Assembly: GCA_013215605.1 (NCBI GenBank)
Contig: JABSQW010000072.1
Location: forward strand, 1-58,568
Source of the DNA: Myxococcales bacterium
GTDB lineage: Bacteria > Myxococcota_A > UBA9160 > SMWR01
Direction: 5' to 3'
DNA length: 58,568 nt
Shown: positions 8,375 to 18,706 of the stretch, piece by piece
Layout: every line of letters starts with the position of its first letter
Position numbering within the stretch: the stretch's first letter is position 1
The notes under the pieces: model-generated
The model's input: the letters and a program-made list of their open reading frames with translations, nothing else
Database searches by the model: none
What the model was told of the DNA's origin: nothing
Program-made: the position numbers and the translations under genes

Positions 8375-9081
8375 AGGAAGACCTGCTGCGTGAGCCTCTC
8401 GAGTTCGTCGAAGCGGTGGATCGTGACGTAACCCTTTTCGACGCTGATCACGCCCTGCTGGATCCAGCCCCGCAGCTGCTTGTTGATACTCTCGCGTGTG
8501 GCGCCGACGAGGTCGCCCCACTCCTCTTGCGACATCTTGAGGTTGATGCGTACACCGTCTTGCGTCTCCTCGCCGTGCTCGCGCGCGAACGCCGAGAGCT
8601 TCTTCGCCAACCGAAGGGGCAGGTTCAGGAACTGGGTGTCCTCTACCAGCTCGCTCACGCCTTTGAGCCGCAGCGCCAGGATCTCGAGGAGCGCAACAGC
8701 CGCCTCGGCGTGGCTGCGCAGGAACGCCAGGAAATCGCGGCGGTCGATCACGATGAGCTCGCAGGGCTCCATCGCGACGATCGTCGCCGTGCGCGGCGAC
8801 CCCGTGAGCAGAGCCACCTCGCCGATCACCTCGCCCGGCGTGATGACGTTGAAGACGACGTCGTCGCCGAGCACGGAGGTCGCCAGGACCTTGAGGCGCC
8901 CGTCGACCACGAGATAGACCTGGCTTCCCGGGTCGCCCTTGTGGAACAGCTCTTTCCGCGTCTCGAGTCGCAGTGAGGTCGCGACGCCTGCGAGCGCCTC
9001 CAGATCACCTGGGGCAAGGGGCGCGAACAAGGGCGTCGTGGCGAGGAGTGCCTGCTTGTCCGTACGGGTGACGGTCGGCAT
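8371..9081 (-). CDS. Crp/Fnr-family transcriptional regulator
   Basis: A 236-residue regulator of the usual family length. Residues 15-130 form a cyclic-nucleotide-binding jelly roll: LFAPLAPGDLEALAGVA, KGDPGSQVYLVVDGRLKV, and the GEVIGEVALLTGSPRTATI phosphate-binding cassette. A long dimerisation helix follows, then a winged helix-turn-helix with MSQEEWGDLVGATRESINKQ as recognition region. The cassette retains the GE-x-A-L-x-x-x-x-R-T-A pattern, so cAMP or cGMP binding is plausible. No N-terminal Cys cluster is seen, so it is not an iron-sulfur FNR. ATG 9081 is chosen although the ribosome binding site is weak; an open frame upstream to 9273 is probably untranslated. Confidence 0.88.
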   Translation of the reverse strand: MPTVTRTDKQALLATTPLFAPLAPGDLEALAGVATSLRLETRKELFHKGDPGSQVYLVVDGRLKVLATSVLGDDVVFNVITPGEVIGEVALLTGSPRTATIVAMEPCELIVIDRRDFLAFLRSHAEAAVALLEILALRLKGVSELVEDTQFLNLPLRLAKKLSAFAREHGEETQDGVRINLKMSQEEWGDLVGATRESINKQLRGWIQQGVISVEKGYVTIHRFDELERLTQQVFL

Positions 9082-9299
9082 GCTGCCAGCATACCGCTTG
9101 ATAGGGTCCCGACGGGCCGAGCCTTCCACCACCCCCCGAACACCCCGCGGGTGCTCAGCTCCGCCCGTCGGCCAGCCGATGAAGATGGCGTGGTGAGACG
9201 CGTATCGCGCTGGACCGTATCCGCCGAGCTGGGTGCCCGCACCCCGGAGGCCCTCGTACGCCTCGGGGACCACCGCGTCGAATCCGGAAGATCATCCCG

Positions 9300-9671
9300 G
9301 TGGGCGTCGGGCGACCCACTCGGGTTTCGACCCTGCATCCGCTGCTCCAGCGGGCGCTCGAGGCGACGCCCCATCCAGTGCCGCGTGTCGACACCGCGCC
9401 GCCCGGGCGTTGCACGGGCAGCGACCGCGGATTTCCCGGTGCCGTTCTCTGGCTGTCGGAAAGTGGCTGTCGCTTCCGTTCGGCCGAACGCCGCAATGAG
9501 GGCGGGTCGCTCCGGCTGCTCTTCGCGCTCCCTCACCGTCGCATGATTTCACCGCACGTTCGCGTCATCGAGCCTCGGGGCGAGGCCGTCGGCCTGCGCT
9601 TCGACGACGCGACCGCACGCTCCCGATTCGCGATCGCCCGGTACGTCGAGGATCGACTCATCGCCCCGTAG
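9300..9671 (+). CDS. PilZ-like domain protein, possibly degenerate
   Basis: About 123 residues. The C-terminal half fits a PilZ beta-barrel: VLWLSESGCRFRS resembles the second c-di-GMP motif (D/N-x-S-x-x-G), then spaced hydrophobic strands, RVIEPRGEAVGLRFDD and a closing RFAIARYVEDR helix. The N-terminal part, where the R-x-x-x-R motif should be, is Pro/Arg-rich and not recognisable. Either c-di-GMP binding is lost, the gene has a frameshift near its start, or the start is misplaced; GTG 9300 has no good ribosome binding site. It is divergent from the Crp/Fnr gene. Confidence 0.45.
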   Translation: MGVGRPTRVSTLHPLLQRALEATPHPVPRVDTAPPGRCTGSDRGFPGAVLWLSESGCRFRSAERRNEGGSLRLLFALPHRRMISPHVRVIEPRGEAVGLRFDDATARSRFAIARYVEDRLIAP

Positions 9672-9715
9672 CCGCCGGCGGCGGGCCCGACGCCGAGCCC
9701 GCGTGGAGACCCGAC

Positions 9716-10735
9716 ATGTCCTCACCGAAGATTTCGCTCGAAGAGCTCACCCGCTTCGGGATCGCACCAGAGGACGAGCTCTTCCATGTGCACAGCTCCC
9801 GACCGGAGTGGTGGAACGAATCGTTCTCGTGGGACTGGTTCGACGAGCGCGGCGAGCGCGCCGGTCACTGCCGATTCGCGACGTTTCCGAATCAGGATCG
9901 AGCCTGGGTCTGCCTCTACCTCTACGACGGTGCCGGCGACGGCGCTCCCGAGTGGATCGCCCTCGACGAACCGCGCCTCCCCCTCGCAAATGTCGACCGC
10001 GACGAGCTCACGTTTCGCTCCGCGGGCTTCGAGCTCCGCTACCAGCCCTTCGACCCTCTGCGCACCGGCAGTCTTGGCTTCTCGGGTCGCGGTCGCGCGT
10101 TGTCCGGGCCGCGCGCCGGAGCGCTCATCGACCTCGACCTCGACCTCGAGATCGCCGGCATCGACGCGCCGCACTCGCGCGGAGTCAGGAACGTGGCCAG
10201 CGCCGAGTCCACAGGCGTGTCGACGAATCGCTTCGTGCAGTCGACCGACGTCCACGGCACGATTCGGGCGGGTTCCGACCCAGTGGAGTTCGTGGGCTTC
10301 GGCGATCGCGATCACGCGTGGGGCCCTCGCAGCTGGAACATGGAGTGGGAGTTCGTATCGCTGCGCGGACCGGGCCGCCGCCTGCAGGCCGCTGTGCGGA
10401 AGATCCCGAACGTCGGCCGCTTCGCGACGGGGTTCGTTCTCGGTGACGAGTTCACATCGGTCAGCGAGGCCGATTTCCGCGTCGAGTTCGAACGTGGCCC
10501 GCAGTCGGTTCCGACCCGCGCGAGCCTCGCGATCAAGACGGAGGACTCGAAGCTGATCACGGGGCATCTCGAGCCGATCTCCGGCGTCGAGATCGATCTC
10601 TCCCACACCGACTCGCCACGCGAACGCACGCGCTTCCACCGCACGCTCGTGCGCTTCGTCGAGGACGGCGTCAAGCCGCGCAGGAAGCGCCCGCCGACCA
10701 TCGGCTGGTTCGAGACGAACCGCTACCTCGAATAG
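9716..10735 (+). CDS. CrtC/AttH-like lipocalin-fold protein, unknown function
   Basis: A 339-residue soluble protein with GGAG a few bases before its ATG. It is rich in Trp and beta-strand-like segments: EWWNESFSWDWFDERGERAGH near residue 30, then VEFVGFGDRDHAWGPRSWN near residue 190. The late Gly-x-x-Asp-x-x-Trp-Gly-x-Arg pattern is what I know from AttH/CrtC-type two-domain lipocalin-fold proteins, including many in steroid- and terpene-degrading bacteria. Carotenoid hydratase activity is known for CrtC itself, but this is a distant relative and no reaction should be assumed. It stands alone, upstream of the hybrid kinase. Confidence 0.55.
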   Translation: MSSPKISLEELTRFGIAPEDELFHVHSSRPEWWNESFSWDWFDERGERAGHCRFATFPNQDRAWVCLYLYDGAGDGAPEWIALDEPRLPLANVDRDELTFRSAGFELRYQPFDPLRTGSLGFSGRGRALSGPRAGALIDLDLDLEIAGIDAPHSRGVRNVASAESTGVSTNRFVQSTDVHGTIRAGSDPVEFVGFGDRDHAWGPRSWNMEWEFVSLRGPGRRLQAAVRKIPNVGRFATGFVLGDEFTSVSEADFRVEFERGPQSVPTRASLAIKTEDSKLITGHLEPISGVEIDLSHTDSPRERTRFHRTLVRFVEDGVKPRRKRPPTIGWFETNRYLE

Positions 10736-10874
10736 CCGAGGGTCCCCACCAGCCCCCGGGGAAACCCCAAGGGCCTCGATGGAGCCCTCTCAGCCTCTGG
10801 GTCGCGTGCAGCTCCCTCTGCAACGCGCTGATCTGGCGGGACTAACTCCCCATTTCTGCACACGCGCTCGAAGT

Positions 10875-10907
10875 GATGCGGCGGTACCCTATCCCTGTCG
10901 CCGCATC
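10875..10907 (+). promoter_or_regulatory. Stem-loop in the leader of the hybrid kinase gene
   Basis: A perfect 9-bp stem (GATGCGGCG and CGCCGCATC) encloses a 15-base loop, 40 bases upstream of the kinase start codon. It is not followed by a U-tract, so it could be a terminator for the upstream gene, a leader hairpin of the kinase mRNA, or a protein-binding inverted repeat. I cannot choose between these. Confidence 0.35.
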
Positions 10908-10946
10908 GGCGAGTGGCGTCTACGCGGACACTCCAGGGAGGGCCGA

Positions 10947-13301
10947 ATGGACAACGCGGACAAGACCCGCGAGCAGCTCCTGGCTGAGCTCGCGGAGCTG
11001 CGCGACGACGTCAGCGAGCGAAGTCAGAGCCGTGCTCGTGTCTTCGAGAGCGTCCGCGCCATCATCATCGAGATGGATGCGGGCGGCCGCTTCACGTACG
11101 TGAGTCCTACGGTTACCGAGGTGCTGGGCTACCTCCCCGATGAGGTCTACTCGACCCAGGACCGGAACTTCCTCCACACAGACGATCGCGAGCCTCTCGC
11201 CGAACTCCTCCGGAAGATCACCTCTTCGGGCCAGGCGGAGGTGACCCATATCCGTGTCCGCCACAAGGCGGGACACTGGCTCTGGCTCTCCATCAGCATC
11301 GACGGGTACCGCGATGGAAGCGGCGAAACCCACACCGTCGCCCTGGCGCGTGACGTCACCGCCGAGTTCGAAGCCTCCGAGTCCCTGCGCGTGAGTGAAG
11401 CGCGCTACCGCGCGCTCGCGGAGAACGTGATGGATCTCATCCTGGAGATCGACGAAGACGGTGAGTACACGTACATCGGGCCGAACTGCGAGGCCATCCT
11501 CGGATATACAGCCGAGCAGCTGCGATCGGGAGATCTTCGCGGCCCGCCGAACCTGACTCCGGAAACAAACGGGCTCCTCAGTTCGTACTTCGAAGAGGGC
11601 TCCTCTCAAACGGCCGCGGTCGTGTACCGCTTCCGACACGGCAACGGCTCCTGGCACTGGCTCGAGAGCTCCGGCAGCGCGCGCCGCGGTCCGGACGGAC
11701 AACGGCGCACCGTGATCATCTCGCGCGACGTGACCGAGCGGACGAAGGCCGAGCAGGATCTCGCGATGAGCGAGGCGCGCTACCGCCGGCTCGCCGATGT
11801 CAGCGAGGAGTGGATCACCGAATCCGATCACGAGGGCCGCCTCCTCTACGCGAGTCAGAACTGCGAAAAAGTTTTCGGGCGATCGGTCAAATCTTTCATC
11901 GGCACCACGCCCCTCTGGGTCATCCACCCCGACGACGTCGAGGAGCGCGCCGCCAAGGACATCGAGGCAACGCTCAACGGCGAGCCGTTCACCACCAAGC
12001 CGTACCGCGTATTCCACGCCGACGGAAGCTGGCTCTGGGTGGAGTCGCGGGGGTGTACCTACCGCGGTCCCGACGGAAACCCCGTCATCCTTCGTGTCAC
12101 GCGAGAGATCACCGATCGCGTCCAGGCGGAGGAGGAAAAACGCGAACTCGAGGCGCGGATGCAGCAGGCGCAGAAGCTCGAGGGCCTCGGCGTCATGGCG
12201 GGCGGTATCGCGCACGACTTCAACAACCTGCTCACGCCGATCCTCGGCGACACGTCACTCGCGCTGCTCGATCTGCCGCCGGAATCGCCGGTGCGCCCGC
12301 GCCTCCAGAAGGTTCAGGCAGCGGCTCACCGCGCCGCCGCCCTCACGAATCAGATGCTCGCCTACGCGGGCGAGGAGACCCTCCACATCGAGAGCGTGAA
12401 CCTCTCGAACCTCGTCGAAGAGATGGGAACGCTGCTCGAAACTGCGGCGTCCCGCGAGGCGATCGTCGAGTACGAGATCGCCAGCGATCTCCCGTTCGTG
12501 GAGGCCGACGCGGCGCGTCTGAGCCAAGTGGTGATGAACCTGATCACCAACGCCTCGGAAGCGCTCGGCCACGACGAAGGGCGCATCACCCTCAGCACGG
12601 GAACCGTCGACCTCACCAGCAACCAGCTCCAGCTGCTCGTGATGGGAAGCGATCGACCGGCGGGGGAGTACTGCTTCGCCGAGGTACGCGATACCGGCTG
12701 CGGCATGGACGCCGAGACGCTGTCGAAGATCTTCGATCCGTTCTTCACCACGAAGCTGACGGGCCGAGGGCTCGGTCTCGCGGCGGTGCTGGGCATCGTG
12801 CAATCCCACCGGGGCGCGATCGACCTGCGAAGCACACCCGGAAAAGGGACCACGTTCCGCGTGCTGTTCCCGTCGACGAAACGGCGCTTCGAAGCACACG
12901 CCGCGCCGATACTCGACGCCGGCGACTGGCAGACCGAGGGCCTCGTCCTCGTGGTGGACGACGAAGAAGGCGTGCGGGATCTCTGCGCCGACACGCTCGC
13001 CCGCGCCGGCCTCGACGTGATCTGCGCGACGAACGGGCGCGAGGGCATCGAGCTCTTCGAGCGCCACCAGGACGAGATCCGCGCCGTGCTGCTCGATCGA
13101 ACCATGCCCACCACGAGTGGCGAGGAAGCGTTCATCGAAATGCGGCGTATTCAGCCGAACGCCCGCATCATCCTCGTCAGCGGCTATTCGAAGGATGAGG
13201 CGGGGCAGAGATTCATGGACAAGGGCCTCGACGCCTTCCTCAAGAAGCCCTTCCTCCCCTCCTCGCTGCTGCGGATGATGCGCGAGGTCCTCGAGCGCTA
13301 G
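10947..13301 (+). CDS. Triple-PAS hybrid sensor histidine kinase with C-terminal receiver
   Basis: A 784-residue cytoplasmic hybrid kinase with no membrane segment. After a short coiled N-terminus come three PAS/PAC units (roughly residues 25-145, 150-275, 280-405), each ending in a PAC-like stretch with DVT or EIT. The dimerisation/phosphoacceptor helix has GGIAHDFNNLLTPILGD with His at about 423, a form typical of kinases whose His is followed by Asp-Phe-Asn-Asn. The ATPase domain shows VVMNLITNASEAL, DTGCGMD and GRGLGLAAV. A receiver follows, with VVDDEEGVRD and phosphoacceptor Asp at about 717 in LLDRTMP. Start ATG 10947 has a GGGAGGG upstream. No partner response regulator adjoins; the sensed signal is unknown. 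Confidence 0.92.
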   Translation: MDNADKTREQLLAELAELRDDVSERSQSRARVFESVRAIIIEMDAGGRFTYVSPTVTEVLGYLPDEVYSTQDRNFLHTDDREPLAELLRKITSSGQAEVTHIRVRHKAGHWLWLSISIDGYRDGSGETHTVALARDVTAEFEASESLRVSEARYRALAENVMDLILEIDEDGEYTYIGPNCEAILGYTAEQLRSGDLRGPPNLTPETNGLLSSYFEEGSSQTAAVVYRFRHGNGSWHWLESSGSARRGPDGQRRTVIISRDVTERTKAEQDLAMSEARYRRLADVSEEWITESDHEGRLLYASQNCEKVFGRSVKSFIGTTPLWVIHPDDVEERAAKDIEATLNGEPFTTKPYRVFHADGSWLWVESRGCTYRGPDGNPVILRVTREITDRVQAEEEKRELEARMQQAQKLEGLGVMAGGIAHDFNNLLTPILGDTSLALLDLPPESPVRPRLQKVQAAAHRAAALTNQMLAYAGEETLHIESVNLSNLVEEMGTLLETAASREAIVEYEIASDLPFVEADAARLSQVVMNLITNASEALGHDEGRITLSTGTVDLTSNQLQLLVMGSDRPAGEYCFAEVRDTGCGMDAETLSKIFDPFFTTKLTGRGLGLAAVLGIVQSHRGAIDLRSTPGKGTTFRVLFPSTKRRFEAHAAPILDAGDWQTEGLVLVVDDEEGVRDLCADTLARAGLDVICATNGREGIELFERHQDEIRAVLLDRTMPTTSGEEAFIEMRRIQPNARIILVSGYSKDEAGQRFMDKGLDAFLKKPFLPSSLLRMMREVLER

Positions 13302-13340
13302 CGAGCTCGAAGCGCGCGTATCGAGCCGAAGGCGAGCGTT
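13302..13340 (-). repeat. Degenerate relative of the dispersed inverted-repeat element, copy D
   Basis: Read on the minus strand, this stretch after the kinase stop resembles the tail of the elements near 7.3, 41.3 and 52.5 kb (GCTCGCC, GGCTCG and CGCGCGCTTCG blocks in the same order). Unlike the others it lies between codirectional genes and lacks the GGGC/GCCC hairpin. The resemblance is by eye and could be chance in this GC-rich sequence. Confidence 0.3.
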
Positions 13341-13417
13341 ACCGGATCGTCAGGAGCGGCGGCTCGCTCGGGATCATCGGGCGCAGAATCGAATCTTCAG
13401 TATTCTCGGACTTCCCC

Positions 13418-16276
<2,859 letters not shown>

Positions 16277-16289
16277 CCAGTCCACGCAC

Positions 16290-17663
16290 GTGACGAGAAC
16301 CGGCGCGCGGGCCCGGAACAGCGGCCGTAGCCCCGTGGTGGCACTCGTCGCTTCCTTCGCCGTCCTCGGCTGCGCGGTCGACGCCCCCACGAACGACCGA
16401 CCCAACCTCGTCCTGATCGTGGTCGACACGCTGCGCGCCGACGCGCTCACCCCCTACGGAGCGCCCGACACCGCTTCGCCGAACATCGACCGCCTCGCCC
16501 GGAGCGGCGCGACGTTCGACAACGCCGTTGCGGTGTCGCCGTGGACCGGACCTTCGGTGTCCAGCATGGTCACCGGTCGCTATCCCAACGAGCTCGGCAT
16601 CCACGATCTGCGCACTCCGCTGCCGCCGAACGCCACCACGCTCGCGATCCACCTCGGCCGCGCGGGCTATACAACGGGTGCGGTGGTGTCGAACGACATC
16701 GCCGGACCCTCGTACGGCCACGCGGTCGGCTATGACTTCTTTCACTTCGAGTCGTACAAGGGCGAGCGCAGTGACGGCCCTCGCCTGCCCGCCTTCCGCG
16801 CCGATGGAGTCACCGGGGTCGCCGTCGCGTGGATCGAAGACCGCGGTCCCTCGCTCTTCTTCGGTCCGGCGCCGCCTTTCTTCCTGCACGTTCACTACAC
16901 CGATCCCCACGAGCCGTACCTTCCACCCGCGGTCTTTCGAGACGCCGCGCTCGAGGGTCTCGAGAGGCTCGACGATCGGTATCTCCTCGAGAAGACCTTC
17001 GTCAGCTCTCCACCGACGCAGGGGCAGCTCGCGTCCCTCGAGGCGTCGTACCGTGGGGAGGTGGCATTCGTCGATGCCCAGATCGGGCGCCTGCTCGCGT
17101 CGCTGCCCGAAAACACGGCGGTGGTACTGGCGAGCGACCACGGCGAGGAGTTCTGGGACCACGGAGGCTTCCTGCACGGGCACAGCCTGTACGAGGAGTT
17201 GCTCAGGGTCGCGATGATCGTGCGGGGTCCGGGAGTCCCGCCGGGCGTTCGGGTCGCGTCGACGGTTTCGCACGTCGACATCGCGCCAACGCTGCTCGAC
17301 TTCGCGGGGATCGAGCCTTCCGGCGCTGCGGCGATGTCGGGTCGTAGCCTGCTGGCCCTCGCTCGTGGCGAAGTCGCGGACGAGCCGACGGTGTTCTCGG
17401 CGGTTGCGACGGAGCGCGGTGAATGGCTGACCGCGCGCAGCGGCGCGTTCAAGCTGCACGTCCTGCCGCGTACCGCTCGGGTGCAGCTCTTCGACGTCGA
17501 ACGCGATCCGCGCGAGCACCGCGACCTCTCGGGGCAGCGGCCGGCGGTGACGCGGAAACTCCGCGAAGCCCTCGTCGACTGGCAGGGGCGCGGCTCGGCC
17601 CGAACCACGGGCGCCGACCCGAAACGCCTCGAAGCGCTGCGTGCGATCGGCTACATCGAGTGA
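16290..17663 (+). CDS. Sulfatase-fold (alkaline phosphatase superfamily) lipoprotein
   Basis: A 457-residue protein of the sulfatase fold. A signal peptide ends in the lipobox AVLGC (Cys at about 28), so it is probably membrane-anchored in the envelope. NLVLIVVDTLRADAL holds the first metal Asp (about 46), and VLASDHGEEFWDHGGFLHGH the second metal site. At the nucleophile position, SPWTGPSVSSMVTG has Thr (about 86) where classic sulfatases have Cys or Ser converted to formylglycine, so it may be a Thr-dependent phosphohydrolase or phosphotransferase instead. GTG 16290 avoids overlap with uvrA and gives a proper signal peptide; an in-frame ATG at 16230 is an alternative. Its stop overlaps the next gene's start (GTGA). 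Confidence 0.85.
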   Translation: MTRTGARARNSGRSPVVALVASFAVLGCAVDAPTNDRPNLVLIVVDTLRADALTPYGAPDTASPNIDRLARSGATFDNAVAVSPWTGPSVSSMVTGRYPNELGIHDLRTPLPPNATTLAIHLGRAGYTTGAVVSNDIAGPSYGHAVGYDFFHFESYKGERSDGPRLPAFRADGVTGVAVAWIEDRGPSLFFGPAPPFFLHVHYTDPHEPYLPPAVFRDAALEGLERLDDRYLLEKTFVSSPPTQGQLASLEASYRGEVAFVDAQIGRLLASLPENTAVVLASDHGEEFWDHGGFLHGHSLYEELLRVAMIVRGPGVPPGVRVASTVSHVDIAPTLLDFAGIEPSGAAAMSGRSLLALARGEVADEPTVFSAVATERGEWLTARSGAFKLHVLPRTARVQLFDVERDPREHRDLSGQRPAVTRKLREALVDWQGRGSARTTGADPKRLEALRAIGYIE

Positions 17664-18706
17664 CCGTGGTACAGAATCTCGGCAGGCGGAGCGTCGCGGT
17701 GCTGCTCTTCGCGCTGGCCTTCTTCGCGACGGTGAGGCTCGTGGGCTCGTTTCGCGCCACGAGCTCACTCGTCGAGGCAAAGCTCGGTCAGATCGTGCGC
17801 GATGCCGCGGACATCGACGTGATCTTCCTTGGCAACAGCCGCGCATACCGCCACGTCGACCCCGAGACGTTCGACCGTCATACGGCCGACGCGGGGCACC
17901 CGACGCGCAGCTACAACCTCGGCGCCCCCGACATGTCCTTCGCCGAGCTCGACTACGTCGTGCGCACCCTGGAGACGCTAGGCCTCGAGAATCTCCGCTG
18001 GGTCTTCATCGACCTCACCACGAGCTGGCGGGTCGATCCCCGCAACCTCGGCTCGCGGCGGGTCATCGCCTGGCACGACCTGCGGTCGTCCCTGATTGCG
18101 CTGTCGCTGGCCGCTGACGGCGAAGCGGCCGGCAGCGAAGCTGCGCCCGCGGAAGGTACGGACGCCGAATCGCCGGCGGCGCGCCACGTCTCGAACTTCT
18201 TCGTCCGGCTCACAGGCGCTGGCTACGGGCGCGATGCCACTGAGTATCTGCTGGAAGGTGGCGCGTACGACGATCCCCTCGCGGGACACGTGCGCGGATT
18301 TCTCCCCCTGACCGCGGACTCCGTGGGGGCGGAACGTCGCCACGCCCGATTTCTGAGCAACGCGTCCGCGTATCGAATGCGCATCGAACGTCTCAAGCAC
18401 TCGGCGCGCGTCGTCGGCTCTCCGGGACCTCGCCAGGAAGCGCTGCTCGAGCGACTGATCGGCGAAGCGACGGAGGCCGGCATCCGCGTCGTGCTCTACA
18501 TGCCGCCCGTGGCTTCCAGGACGCTTTGGATGAGTGAGCGTCGACCGGACAGCCCCGACTACCTCTACTTCGCGTTCAACGATCCGAACGACTACCCCGA
18601 GTTCTTCCGGGTGTCCGATCGTTTCGATCCGCAACACCTGAACGCCTCTGCGGCGCGCCGCTTCAGCAAGACCCTGGCGCTGCGGTTCGCGGCGGCGCTT
18701 CACTAG
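17660..18706 (+). CDS. SGNH-hydrolase-like (DltD/AlgX-type) membrane-anchored protein
   Basis: A 348-residue protein with one N-terminal membrane helix (about residues 10-28). VIFLGNSRAYRHVDPETFD places a Ser (about 60) in a GNSR block like the GDS motif of SGNH/GDSL hydrolases and DltD-type proteins, and the C-terminus has RFDPQHLN (Asp323, His326), the usual Asp-x-x-His pair followed by Asn and a small-residue helix. Such proteins act on acyl groups of envelope glycans. Its GTG overlaps the TGA of the upstream sulfatase-fold gene, so the two are probably translated together and may modify the same surface polymer. Its stop overlaps the stop of the convergent TMTC-like gene within CTAG. Confidence 0.75.
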   Translation: MTVVQNLGRRSVAVLLFALAFFATVRLVGSFRATSSLVEAKLGQIVRDAADIDVIFLGNSRAYRHVDPETFDRHTADAGHPTRSYNLGAPDMSFAELDYVVRTLETLGLENLRWVFIDLTTSWRVDPRNLGSRRVIAWHDLRSSLIALSLAADGEAAGSEAAPAEGTDAESPAARHVSNFFVRLTGAGYGRDATEYLLEGGAYDDPLAGHVRGFLPLTADSVGAERRHARFLSNASAYRMRIERLKHSARVVGSPGPRQEALLERLIGEATEAGIRVVLYMPPVASRTLWMSERRPDSPDYLYFAFNDPNDYPEFFRVSDRFDPQHLNASAARRFSKTLALRFAAALH

